A stretch of DNA of 64,000 nucleotides, taken from the NCBI GenBank assembly GCA_943912855.1, contig CALTVC010000011.1, forward strand, positions 62,001 through 126,000, read 5' to 3'. The position numbers and the translations under genes are program-made. This stretch comes from an uncultured Flavobacterium sp. (GTDB lineage: Bacteria; Bacteroidota; Bacteroidia; Flavobacteriales; Flavobacteriaceae). Below are positions 1 to 7,381 of the stretch, one piece after another. Every line of letters starts with the position of its first letter. Within the stretch, counting starts at the first letter, position 1. Below the pieces are notes generated by a model. It ran no database searches. It was not told where the DNA came from and worked only from the letters and a program-made list of their open reading frames with translations.

Positions 1-1050
1 CGCGGCGTAGCTGCCCTTATTGTGGTGGCGTTCCATATCATGGAGCCACACTCCAGCAGTCACCACGACCAGATTATAAACCACGGTTACCTTGCGGTAG
101 ATTTCTTCTTCCTGCTATCGGGCTTTGTTATAGGGTATGCTTATGACGACCGTTGGCAACGCATGAGCGTAGGACAGTTTTTCCGACGCAGGTTAGAAAG
201 GCTGCAACCTATGGTAATACTAGGCATGGTAATAGGTGCCATTATGTTTTACTTCCAGGCAAACCCGTGGATGCCTAAAATAGCCGAAACCCCCGTGTGG
301 CAAATGCTGCTGGTTATGGTAATAGGCTTTACACTGATACCGCTACCACCATCGCAGGACATAAGGGGTTGGAACGAAATCCATCCGCTAAACGGCCCGG
401 GCTGGTCGCTTTTTTACGAATACATAGCCAATATATTATACGCGCTCATTGGGCGAAGGCTGGGTAAAAAGCCACTCGTAGTGCTGGTGTTTTTATCGGC
501 ATGTGCCTTAGTATATACTGCTGTTTTTGGCGAAAACGGCGATGTAATAGGAGGGTGGGAACTCAGTCCGTCAGGGCTTCGCATTGGCTTTAGCCGAATG
601 ATGTTCCCGTTCTTTGCAGGTATACTGCTTTTTAGGGTAGGTAAAATAGTACCGGTTAAAAACGGCTTTTTATGGAGTTCGTTGCTGCTTGCCCTGGTGC
701 TTGCTTTTCCCCGTATTGGTGGCGAACAGAACCTTTGGTTAAACGGCGTGTATGAAAGCATAGCCATTATAGTAATCTTCCCTGCCATTGTTTTTCTGGG
801 AGCGGGGGGTATGGTGCAAGGCACGTCGGCTAAGGTGTGCAAATTCCTGGGCGACATTTCGTATCCTATATACATTACGCACTATCCGTTTGTGTATACT
901 TATATCGCCTACGTGGCGAATAACAACAAACCGCCATTTGGCCAGGCGTGGCCGTATATGGTACTTACTTATGTGGTTTGTGTTGCTGTAGCCTATGCTT
1001 CGCTGAAGTTGTTTGACGAACCGGTGCGTAGGTGGCTGAAGAAAAGGTAA
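1..1050 (+). CDS. Acyltransferase family 3 membrane protein (5' end outside window)
   Basis: This is an integral-membrane acyltransferase of the AT3/OafA-like family, which O-acylates sugars or other envelope components. The reading frame is open from base 1 and starts inside the conserved first-helix region (R-G-V-A-A-L, then V-A-F-H), so the true start lies upstream of the window. The family's early histidine is visible just after the first helix, followed by the typical L-A-V-D-F-F-F-L-L-S-G-F motif. About nine further hydrophobic segments follow, and the protein ends in a basic tail (R-R-W-L-K-K-R). The acceptor substrate cannot be told from sequence. Family assignment is confident; the function beyond acyl transfer is not. 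Confidence 0.85.
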   Translation, partial: RGVAALIVVAFHIMEPHSSSHHDQIINHGYLAVDFFFLLSGFVIGYAYDDRWQRMSVGQFFRRRLERLQPMVILGMVIGAIMFYFQANPWMPKIAETPVWQMLLVMVIGFTLIPLPPSQDIRGWNEIHPLNGPGWSLFYEYIANILYALIGRRLGKKPLVVLVFLSACALVYTAVFGENGDVIGGWELSPSGLRIGFSRMMFPFFAGILLFRVGKIVPVKNGFLWSSLLLALVLAFPRIGGEQNLWLNGVYESIAIIVIFPAIVFLGAGGMVQGTSAKVCKFLGDISYPIYITHYPFVYTYIAYVANNNKPPFGQAWPYMVLTYVVCVAVAYASLKLFDEPVRRWLKKR

Positions 1051-1052
1051 CA

Positions 1053-1089
1053 CGGTTATTTGTTTATTCGGTTATTCTATAGCTGGTTA
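1053..1089. repeat. Degenerate 8-bp intergenic repeat
   Basis: Read on the minus strand, this gap shows words such as GAATAACC, GAATAAAC and AAATAACC in succession, a decayed tandem repeat of about 8 bp. The same word family occurs at 26379-26416 and, inverted, at 32451-32483. It lies between two convergent genes. Confidence 0.5.
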
Positions 1090-1092
1090 AAA

Positions 1093-1545
1093 CTACCATA
1101 GCTTCCACCAGGGTTTCTTTGCTTCTTTTTCTTCTCTTGGTTGTTCTAACGGTATCAGGTTGTGTCTTCCATCGGGGAAATATAACGTTTCAGATTGCGG
1201 ATCGAAGAAACCGATAGTATGCTTTTGGGCAAGGGTTAATGCTACATATGCAGCTCTGTCTGCTACAGACCACCTGAAATCTATATAAATAATATTAGGG
1301 CCGAAAGAATATCCTGTAGCGTTAGAGCCTACACTTTCGATATACTCATCTGAGTATTCTCCATTCATGTCCGGGAACTCCTCTTGCATATCCTTGTACC
1401 ATTGGTAAAGTTTGGGGTGTGCCGAGGCAGGGTTGTTATACGTGCCATCGTCTTCCCATTCGGTTGCCTCTTCATACCATGCAAGGAATTCGTTGTGGTC
1501 TTTTGGGGCTGCGTCGGGGTTAAATACCATTAGGTCGAAACTCAT
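1093..1545 (-). CDS. Uncharacterised acidic protein beginning MSFDLMVF
   Basis: A 150-residue soluble protein without signal peptide or membrane segment. It has many aromatic and acidic residues in its first half (several Trp/Tyr within W-Y-E-E, W-E-D-D and Y-Q-W-Y) and ends in a basic Trp-rich tail (K-K-P-W-W-K-L-W). Proteins opening with MSFDLMVF and followed by a proline/alanine-rich turn are scattered through bacteria as uncharacterised proteins, and I do not know a function. It is convergent with the acyltransferase gene and divergent from atpD. The start is the only Met near the conserved N-terminus. Real gene likely; role unknown. Confidence 0.75.
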   Translation of the reverse strand: MSFDLMVFNPDAAPKDHNEFLAWYEEATEWEDDGTYNNPASAHPKLYQWYKDMQEEFPDMNGEYSDEYIESVGSNATGYSFGPNIIYIDFRWSVADRAAYVALTLAQKHTIGFFDPQSETLYFPDGRHNLIPLEQPREEKEAKKPWWKLW

Positions 1546-1738
1546 AGTTTTTTAGGTTTGTTCGTTTTGGTAAAAATATGTTTTTTAAGTAAAGTAAGGT
1601 GTGCAACAGATGTAGTTTTTATCGGTCTTTATTGTTGCGCTTTCCATCACATTATTAAATCGGGTAGGGATTATCCTTAATTGTAAAAAGTATTTTACTG
1701 AAACACGTATTTTTATTAAAAAAATCGCAATGTATATG

Positions 1739-1770
1739 TTGCATAATTCATATATAAAAAACTATCTTTG
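1739..1770 (+). promoter_or_regulatory. Bacteroidota-type promoter of atpD
   Basis: A TAtcTTTG -7 box lies at 1763-1770 with a TTG -33 element at 1739-1741, 21 bases apart, which fits the Bacteroidota sigma factor consensus. This places the transcript start near 1776 and leaves a leader of about 55 bases before atpD. The 280 bases upstream back to the minus-strand gene show no other feature. Confidence 0.7.
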
Positions 1771-1831
1771 CACCCGAGAAAAATGAGTTTTCTCTGAAAC
1801 GATAAATAGCTGTTTAATAAATACATAAGCA

Positions 1832-3343
1832 ATGTCTAAAGTAACAGGAAAAGTTGCACAGATTATCGGCCCGGTAGTAGATGTGGTGTTTGACTCACAG
1901 GCTGCTGCGCTACCTAAAATCTATGATTCATTAGAAATCATTAAAAAAGATGGTTCAAAACTGGTACTTGAAGTACAGTCTCACGTGGGACAAGATACTG
2001 TTCGTACCATATCTATGGACTCTACAGATGGCCTTAGCCGCGGACAGGAAGTAGTAGCAACCGGAGCTCCTATACAGGTGCCTATTGGTGGCGATATCTA
2101 CGGACGTTTGTTTAATGTAGTAGGTGACGCTATAGACGGTCTTGGAAACCTGCCTAAAGAAGGTGCAAGTGGTCTTCCTATCCACCGTTCTGCTCCTCGT
2201 TTCGACGAACTTTCTACTTCTTCTGAAGTACTTTTTACAGGTATTAAAGTAATTGACCTTATTGAGCCTTATGCAAAAGGTGGTAAAATTGGTCTTTTCG
2301 GTGGTGCCGGTGTAGGTAAAACAGTACTTATCCAGGAACTTATTAATAACATTGCAAAAGGCCACGGTGGTCTTTCTGTATTCGCCGGTGTAGGTGAGCG
2401 TACCCGTGAAGGTAACGACCTTATGCGTGAAATGCTGGAATCAGGTATCATTAAATATGGTGACGATTTTATGCATTCTATGGAAAACGGCGGATGGGAT
2501 CTTTCTAAAGTTGACAAAACCCTAATGAGGGAAAGTAAAGCTACCTTCGTGTTCGGTCAGATGAACGAGCCGCCAGGAGCACGTGCACGTGTTGCCCTTT
2601 CAGGTCTTACCATTGCAGAATATTTCCGTGATGGTGCCGGTGAAGGACAAGGTAAAGACGTACTTTTCTTCGTAGATAACATATTCCGTTTTACACAGGC
2701 GGGTTCAGAGGTATCGGCACTACTTGGCCGTATGCCATCTGCGGTAGGTTACCAGCCTACACTTGCTACTGAGATGGGTGCTATGCAAGAGCGTATTACT
2801 TCTACTAAAAACGGTTCAATTACTTCAGTACAGGCGGTATACGTACCTGCGGATGACTTAACTGACCCGGCTCCTGCTACAACATTTGCCCACCTTGATG
2901 CTACTACGGTACTTAGCCGTAAAATTGCTGAGCTTGGTATATACCCTGCGGTAGATCCACTAGATTCTACTTCTCGTATTCTTACGCCGCAAATTCTTGG
3001 TGATGAGCACTACAATACTGCACAAAGGGTAAAAGAAATCCTTCAGAAATACAAGCAACTACAGGATATCATTGCTATCCTTGGTATGGAAGAACTTAGT
3101 GAGGAAGATAAGCTTGTTGTAAGCCGCGCACGTCGTGTACAACGTTTCCTTTCTCAGCCGTTCCACGTAGCTGAGCAGTTTACAGGTATACCTGGTGTAC
3201 TTGTAGATATTAAAGATACCATCAAAGGCTTTAACATGATTATTGATGGCGAACTAGACCATCTGCCGGAAGCTGCCTTTAACCTTAAAGGTTCTATTGC
3301 AGATGTGCTTGAAGCAGGTCAGAAAATGTTAGCTGAAGCATAA
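1832..3343 (+). CDS. atpD: F-type ATP synthase subunit beta
   Basis: Catalytic beta subunit of the F1 sector, making ATP from ADP and phosphate at the inner face of the cytoplasmic membrane. The 503-residue protein has the N-terminal beta-barrel and the P-loop GGAGVGKT at residues 157-164. It also carries the catalytic GERTREGNDL segment, the Walker B region L-F-F-V-D-N-I-F-R, and the signature P-S-A-V-G-Y-Q-P-T-L. The C-terminal domain contains the conserved E-E-L-S-E-E-D region. It is followed by atpC only. In many flavobacteria atpDC are likewise separate from the rest of the atp genes, and no other atp gene is visible here. A clear promoter precedes it. Confidence 0.98.
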   Translation: MSKVTGKVAQIIGPVVDVVFDSQAAALPKIYDSLEIIKKDGSKLVLEVQSHVGQDTVRTISMDSTDGLSRGQEVVATGAPIQVPIGGDIYGRLFNVVGDAIDGLGNLPKEGASGLPIHRSAPRFDELSTSSEVLFTGIKVIDLIEPYAKGGKIGLFGGAGVGKTVLIQELINNIAKGHGGLSVFAGVGERTREGNDLMREMLESGIIKYGDDFMHSMENGGWDLSKVDKTLMRESKATFVFGQMNEPPGARARVALSGLTIAEYFRDGAGEGQGKDVLFFVDNIFRFTQAGSEVSALLGRMPSAVGYQPTLATEMGAMQERITSTKNGSITSVQAVYVPADDLTDPAPATTFAHLDATTVLSRKIAELGIYPAVDPLDSTSRILTPQILGDEHYNTAQRVKEILQKYKQLQDIIAILGMEELSEEDKLVVSRARRVQRFLSQPFHVAEQFTGIPGVLVDIKDTIKGFNMIIDGELDHLPEAAFNLKGSIADVLEAGQKMLAEA

Positions 3344-3346
3344 TAA

Positions 3347-3422
3347 CGGTTTATTGTTTATGGTTTATAGTTTGTGGTTACGCCGCGCAACTATAAACCA
3401 TAAACTACAAACTATAAACTAA
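3347..3422. repeat. Hairpin-forming 7-bp degenerate repeat between atpD and atpC
   Basis: The 17-base arm at 3356-3372 (GTTTATGGTTTATAGTT) is the exact reverse complement of 3389-3405, with a 16-base loop. The right side continues as a run of about 7-bp units (CTATAAA, CCATAAA, CTACAAA, CTATAAA) up to the atpC start. The hairpin lies inside the atpDC transcript, so it could be an attenuator, an mRNA-processing or stability element, or simply repeat expansion. Confidence 0.75.
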
Positions 3423-3428
3423 CAACGT

Positions 3429-3716
3429 ATGTTATCATTAGAAATAGTATCACCGGAAGGACATTTATTTAAAGGCAACGTTACCTCTGTAGCGGTACCG
3501 GGTGTAAATGGCGAATTCCAGATGCTTAACAACCACGCCAACATAGTTTCTATACTGGCGCAGGGGAGCATTAAGATAGCGGTGGCTGACTATAAAAACG
3601 TTGCCGAACTGGGCAGTCGTTTTATAAAGTCAGACAAAGACCAGAAGATACTGCTTCCTGTAGAAAGCGGTACCCTGGAGCTAAAAGACAACAGGATTAT
3701 TATATTGGTTGATTAA
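3429..3716 (+). CDS. atpC: F-type ATP synthase subunit epsilon (short form)
   Basis: Central-stalk epsilon subunit, which couples rotation of the c-ring to F1. The 95-residue protein covers only the N-terminal beta-sandwich domain: it opens with the conserved L-E-I-V-S-P-E-G, then carries V-P-G-V-N-G-E-F and L-N-N-H-A-N. The C-terminal two-helix domain that inhibits ATP hydrolysis in E. coli-type epsilon (about 135 residues) is absent, as I recall for other Bacteroidota. It lies 85 bases after atpD and is followed at once by a hairpin terminator, so the pair forms a two-gene unit. Confidence 0.93.
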   Translation: MLSLEIVSPEGHLFKGNVTSVAVPGVNGEFQMLNNHANIVSILAQGSIKIAVADYKNVAELGSRFIKSDKDQKILLPVESGTLELKDNRIIILVD

Positions 3717-3735
3717 TATCATCTATACTCAACAG

Positions 3736-3767
3736 AAAACCCTCTACAGCAATGCAGAGGGTTTTTT
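3736..3767. terminator. Terminator after atpC (copy A of a duplicated sequence)
   Basis: The stem AAAACCCTCT / AGAGGGTTTT with the loop ACAGCAATGC is followed by a T-run on the plus strand and preceded by A residues, so it can also serve the convergent DUF4062 gene. The sequence 3731-3766 is closely matched at 4807-4852. Confidence 0.85.
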
Positions 3768-3789
3768 AATGTTTTTAAAATTACTTAAA

Positions 3790-4683
3790 TTATCCTTCAT
3801 TTAATAAAGCTCTTAAATAAAAATCATGACCTTGGTCTGTAAAACTATAATGGTGGCCTGAAGTATTTCTGCTAATTAATTTGACAATTTTAAATGCTGC
3901 CAGTCTTGACATGACTTTCTTTTCTTCAATATTTGAAAATGTATATTCTCTTGAGATAAGTTTTCCATAGAGAATCAATAGCTCATATAAAGTCTCCTCA
4001 TTGACATTTTTTTCACGATTTAATAATTTGTGAAGCTCATCAAAAGATAAATTATTGTACAATATTTGAGATGTTCCATTCTCATCTTTAGAAAGTTCAA
4101 ATCTTAAATCTGAATTCTCTTTAGTCAGTCTCGCAATTTCTTCTGCTAGTAAGCCTGTATTAACAGAATTATCGCCACGTACCCAACCTACCAAATCCTT
4201 TCGGTAATTAAAATCTGAAAGTGTTTCGTGGACGGCTAATTTTATGTCTTTTTTGTCATCAAAAAACTTAACAAGATTGCTTAATACCTGTGTTTTAAAT
4301 TCTTTTAGCAGATGTGGCGAATCTTGTTCAATTGCAGCCATTCCATTAGTTTTTACCTTACCATCTAAAGCAGCCTGATTTATCACAACTGCAAACAAAG
4401 GTTTGCCTTGCTCTATGGCATATTCATATTCCAAATGCGTGTAGCTTTTACCTGAAGATGGGTCAATGCTACCATAGCGACCACCGAGGATTAAAAGATA
4501 AACATCTGATTCATCTATCCAGCGTTTAATTACTGTCATTTGAGATTCATCTCCTGCTGAGAAAAGTTCCATGCCTGCAGGTATATGCCCTGCTGATAGG
4601 ATTGCTTCTACTGCTGCCTGCCGTTCTTCCTTTAAGTCAACATAGGTTGATGATACAAATACTTGTAACTTTTTGTCTTTCAT
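3790..4683 (-). CDS. DUF4062 domain protein, possible defence or signalling sensor
   Basis: A 297-residue cytoplasmic protein. Residues 5-100 match the DUF4062 pattern: the opening V-F-V-S-S-T-Y-V-D-L, then E-E-R-Q-A-A, G-M-E-L-F, a D-V-Y-L-L-I-L-G-G-R-Y-G strand-turn and an acidic H-L-E-Y-E-Y-A motif. The domain is TIR-like in fold and is often fused to NTPases or helical sensor regions in accessory loci. The remaining 200 residues are helical and end in a winged-helix-like region (residues 215-297). No effector partner lies nearby. It is a single-gene insertion next to atpC, bounded by two copies of one terminator-like sequence (3731-3766 and 4807-4852). It looks rather more AT-rich than atpD. 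Domain call good, biological role inferred. Confidence 0.8.
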   Translation of the reverse strand: MKDKKLQVFVSSTYVDLKEERQAAVEAILSAGHIPAGMELFSAGDESQMTVIKRWIDESDVYLLILGGRYGSIDPSSGKSYTHLEYEYAIEQGKPLFAVVINQAALDGKVKTNGMAAIEQDSPHLLKEFKTQVLSNLVKFFDDKKDIKLAVHETLSDFNYRKDLVGWVRGDNSVNTGLLAEEIARLTKENSDLRFELSKDENGTSQILYNNLSFDELHKLLNREKNVNEETLYELLILYGKLISREYTFSNIEEKKVMSRLAAFKIVKLISRNTSGHHYSFTDQGHDFYLRALLNEG

Positions 4684-4806
4684 AAATTATGGTTGGTTAT
4701 ATTTATTATTTCTGCTAAAATAGCAAAGTCTTTTTACATAAAAATTTTGTCCTCCTATTATGAAGGTTTTTTCATGCACCGCTATTTCTGGACGAGACAC
4801 AGGCTA

Positions 4807-4852
4807 AACAGAAAAACCCCTCTACAGTAATGCAGAAGGGCTTTCTTTTTTT
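4807..4852. repeat. Second copy (B) of the atpC terminator-like sequence
   Basis: This stretch shares AACAGAAAA, CCCTCTACAG, AATGCAGA and AGGG in the same order with 3731-3766. The differences are one loop change (C to T), small insertions and a less perfect T-run. Together the two copies bracket exactly the DUF4062 gene. Confidence 0.65.
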
Positions 4853-5072
4853 GGGATGCTACAATAACTTTCCTTGTACCGCTTTTTAATTGGTGCCGAT
4901 CAATTTAAGCAGGTAACTTTTCATAAAAAAAGTTGGTTGGTTTTACTGCTGGAAAAAGTATGACTTTTTCGCTAAAATGTATCTGGTGTAAAATTAAGGT
5001 ATCAGGTTGGATGGATAGCTAGCTAAAAACCTAATAATCGCACTAGGGTTTTACCTAATTTCAGGATAAAAA

Positions 5073-5100
5073 AATACCGCCACGGTTATCCGGACGGTAT
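5073..5100 (-). terminator. Terminator of the 69-residue membrane-protein gene
   Basis: ATACCG and CGGTAT arms enclose an inner CGG/CCG pairing. On the minus strand the stem is followed by a run of T residues (plus-strand A-run at 5067-5073). It lies 25 bases after the stop codon. Confidence 0.6.
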
Positions 5101-5125
5101 ATATAGGTTGTGTTTGCGTACCCTG

Positions 5126-5335
5126 CTATTTCTTCGGCTTCCTGAAGCTCAGTAACAGCAGTGCGCCAAAAACGAGCATACATATTACACCCAGTACTTT
5201 TAGTACGGGAGCATTAGGCATATGGGGTTGTTCGGCTATGTGAAACGTAATGTAATAGCCCAGTGAAACCAAAACCAAAGCGGGTAGCGTATAGTTAGGT
5301 CGCACTATGCGGTTGTCATTTTCATACTGGTTCAT
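5126..5335 (-). CDS. Small two-helix membrane protein (paralogue 1)
   Basis: A 69-residue protein with a charged N-terminus (M-N-Q-Y-E-N-D-N-R), a conserved I-V-R-P-N-Y-T-L-P-A motif, one membrane helix around residues 16-33, a short E-Q-P-x-M-P-N-A loop and a second helix near residues 44-63, ending R-K-P-K-K. It is clearly paralogous to the 76-residue protein encoded 123 bases upstream, sharing R-P-N-Y, G-Y-Y-I, I-A-E-Q-P and P-N-A. I do not recognise the family. A protein interaction or small-transporter accessory role is possible but not shown. Confidence 0.7.
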   Translation of the reverse strand: MNQYENDNRIVRPNYTLPALVLVSLGYYITFHIAEQPHMPNAPVLKVLGVICMLVFGALLLLSFRKPKK

Positions 5336-5458
5336 GGCGACTGTGGTTTAAGTTAAACGTATTTCGTTCGAAATTATGCTTTATAAACGCAGAAGCCTTA
5401 TAAACTGATACTAAATGTAAGTTAATGTTTTGTAAAAAAAACAGTAGTTGTTTTTCTT

Positions 5459-5689
5459 CTAAGGATTTGTTTTCGGTGTGTGGTTAAAGAGGCTCTTAAG
5501 TCCTACGATAAATGCAATGCCAAATACTACCATATTTCCTAATCCTAAGATTTTCAGTAGAAAGGCATTTGGTGTTCCGGGTTGCTCGGCAATTTCGAAG
5601 GCTATGTAATAGCCAAGCCCCATAAGCAATACAGCCGGGAGGATGTAATTGGGGCGAATAACGCGGGTTTCGTCTTCGGGGGTATTCAT
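5459..5689 (-). CDS. Small two-helix membrane protein (paralogue 2)
   Basis: A 76-residue protein laid out like its downstream neighbour: an acidic N-terminus, V-I-R-P-N-Y-I-L-P-A, a first membrane helix, the loop I-A-E-Q-P-G-T-P-N-A, a second helix, and then a longer polar tail (S-L-F-N-H-T-P-K-T-N-P). The tandem pair most simply arose by gene duplication. Function unknown. The 248-base gap upstream holds several ATTAGGGT/CTAGGGT words (5774, 5806, 5823) and a pyrimidine-rich CTTACTTTCAACTTTC stretch near 5897. Confidence 0.7.
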   Translation of the reverse strand: MNTPEDETRVIRPNYILPAVLLMGLGYYIAFEIAEQPGTPNAFLLKILGLGNMVVFGIAFIVGLKSLFNHTPKTNP

Positions 5690-5937
5690 AATGTTGAGGT
5701 TTTGGTTTTTAGCGGACTACTAAATTAGTAAAAAAATAAATATTAGGCGCCGTTTTTCCTTAAAATGTAACGAATTAGGGTTTTTAATAATTTACTGCTT
5801 AGATAATTAGGGTGTTTCGCTACTAGGGTTACCCCTAGTCTTTCGTGCCTCCAGAAGTGTTTCGTTACTTGGCGGAATGCAAATAGCACAATTTTCTTAC
5901 TTTCAACTTTCTTACTTCCTGCCTTGGACTTTAAAAC

Positions 5938-6144
5938 CTAATCAGGAATAAACTCCATGATGTCTCCCGGTTGACAGTCCAGCTCCCGGCAAATAGCCTC
6001 AAGGGTGCTAAACCGAATGGCTTTTGCCTTGCCGGTTTTTAGTATGGACAGGTTAGCCGTGGTAATACCCACCTTATCGGCCAATTCGTTGCTTCGCATT
6101 TTTCGTTTTGCCAGCATTACGTCGAGGTTTATGATAATAGGCAT
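5938..6144 (-). CDS. XRE-family helix-turn-helix regulator (YozG-like)
   Basis: A 68-residue DNA-binding protein that is essentially a single Cro/CI helix-turn-helix. It opens M-P-I-I-I-N-L-D-V-M-L-A, followed by S-N-E-L-A-D-K-V-G-I-T and the recognition helix T-A-N-L-S-I-L-K-T-G-K, and ends C-Q-P-G-D-I-M-E-F. This compact type is typically found beside DUF2975 membrane proteins. Here it is the last gene of such an operon, only 4 bases after the gene before it. It probably regulates the operon it belongs to; whether the membrane proteins control it is unknown. Confidence 0.88.
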   Translation of the reverse strand: MPIIINLDVMLAKRKMRSNELADKVGITTANLSILKTGKAKAIRFSTLEAICRELDCQPGDIMEFIPD

Positions 6145-6148
6145 GGTC

Positions 6149-6829
6149 TTATATGGTTAGTTCGTTTTCCTGCTGAAGCTGGTACCCCTGTTTCAGGAGC
6201 TGTGCAATTATAAGCAATAAAAGTCCAGCAAAAAAAGCTATGAATGAAGTGCTGCTTCCGGCTGTAATCTCCATAATTGTTTTGGTAGTGTCAGTTCCTG
6301 CTTTTTCTACAAGGAGCGTTTTGGCAAAATTAGCTTCAATCAGCTTATCGGTTACATACGCTACTATTTGGTAAATTATAAGTGTGTTTGCTATGTACCG
6401 CATATAGCGTGGGAGCGCTTCGTTAAACGAAAAATCTTTTTCCAAACGTGCCAAGAGCAGGTTAAGCAGGCGCAGTATTATGAGTCCTGCAATCAGCGGA
6501 CTATAGTTTTGTAGCACGAGCAGTATTGTAGCAAAAGTAGTTTCGGGGTGTACAGAAATCTTGGCACTGGCTTTTGAAACGTATAATTTTACAGGCTTTA
6601 ATGCCGAATATTGCATGGTGTCGGCGGGTATCAGGGAGTGGGTTGCAGGCTTGTCATCTGCATTTTGCAGTGTTATGTTAGCCATGATTTCCCTACTGTT
6701 AATGTTATCATACTCGTTACCATTGGTAATATCATTATAGGCTATGCATAGTGCTATAGCCAGACCGAACCAGAATAGTACCCTAATCACACCGTTTAAC
6801 TGCCACAGGAGTCTTGAATTTGATTTCAT
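6149..6829 (-). CDS. DUF2975 membrane protein, long form
   Basis: A 226-residue membrane protein with helices at about residues 12-30, 98-120, 143-163 and 192-213. An extracytoplasmic stretch of about 70 residues lies between the first two. The cytoplasmic C-terminus ends Q-Q-E-N-E-L-T-I, matching the E-x-D/E-L-T-V/I tail of the two upstream genes' products. DUF2975 proteins commonly neighbour YozG-like XRE regulators, as here. The enlarged loop sets it apart from its two siblings. Possibly a membrane partner of the regulator; no enzymatic motif is visible. Confidence 0.78.
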   Translation of the reverse strand: MKSNSRLLWQLNGVIRVLFWFGLAIALCIAYNDITNGNEYDNINSREIMANITLQNADDKPATHSLIPADTMQYSALKPVKLYVSKASAKISVHPETTFATILLVLQNYSPLIAGLIILRLLNLLLARLEKDFSFNEALPRYMRYIANTLIIYQIVAYVTDKLIEANFAKTLLVEKAGTDTTKTIMEITAGSSTSFIAFFAGLLLLIIAQLLKQGYQLQQENELTI

Positions 6830-6847
6830 ATTAATAATGGTTTAGGG

Positions 6848-7369
6848 TTATATGGTTAGTTCGGTTTCTTCAAGGAGCATTTCGCCACGTTGTGTCATAT
6901 CGGCTATTACAAGGATAAATTTACCTATGGTATACAGGGCCAAAAAAGGAAGCAACTGATAAAAAAGTACCCCTATGTCCCATACAGCGATTGGTCCGAA
7001 TAGAGAGAATAACAAGTATTTACTCCATGCAAAGCGTACAAGTCCACGCCCTGATGCCCGTAATTTATTTGCATTGTTGTCTTCAAAGGCACCTTTTTTT
7101 GCAATGTCTTTCAGGGTTAGCCTTAAACTGTTTACATACACAAACAGGCAGGCAATAAGTGCGCTGTATGCTATGAGGAACAAACTTAAGGATATACCGT
7201 CTACTTCTCTCTTTGGTGTGAAGAATTCGGTAATAAGATACTTGGAAAACCTGCTTACTTCATTAGTCAGTCCGCCCAGCCCGGCTATAAAACACAAGGC
7301 TATGTAAATAGATAAGGGTATAAGCACCAGCAATAGGGCTGTAGTTATTATGGTTATATTGCGTTTCAT
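6848..7369 (-). CDS. DUF2975-like membrane protein
   Basis: A 173-residue protein with four predicted membrane helices (about residues 7-30, 60-82, 112-131, 138-158). It has the family's middle motif: a hydrophobic helix, then R-L-T-L-K-D-I-A-K-K-G-A-F. The tail ends L-L-E-E-T-E-L-T-I. It lies 12 bases after the upstream gene and 18 bases before the next, so all four genes are surely cotranscribed. Sequence similarity to its siblings is weak except for topology and tail, which suggests old duplication and fast divergence. Confidence 0.72.
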   Translation of the reverse strand: MKRNITIITTALLLVLIPLSIYIALCFIAGLGGLTNEVSRFSKYLITEFFTPKREVDGISLSLFLIAYSALIACLFVYVNSLRLTLKDIAKKGAFEDNNANKLRASGRGLVRFAWSKYLLFSLFGPIAVWDIGVLFYQLLPFLALYTIGKFILVIADMTQRGEMLLEETELTI

Positions 7370-7381
7370 TTTAGATGCTGT

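Larger units (their letters stand above)
4684..5125. other. Gap between the DUF4062 gene and a small membrane-protein gene
   Basis: This gap of about 440 bases holds the terminator-like copy B (4807-4852), an 8-bp perfect inverted repeat with a 3-base loop (GAAAAAGT at 4952-4959, ACTTTTTC at 4963-4970), a CTAGGGTTTT motif near 5043 and the terminator of the next minus-strand gene near 5073-5100. I see no open frame with coding character. Confidence 0.6.
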
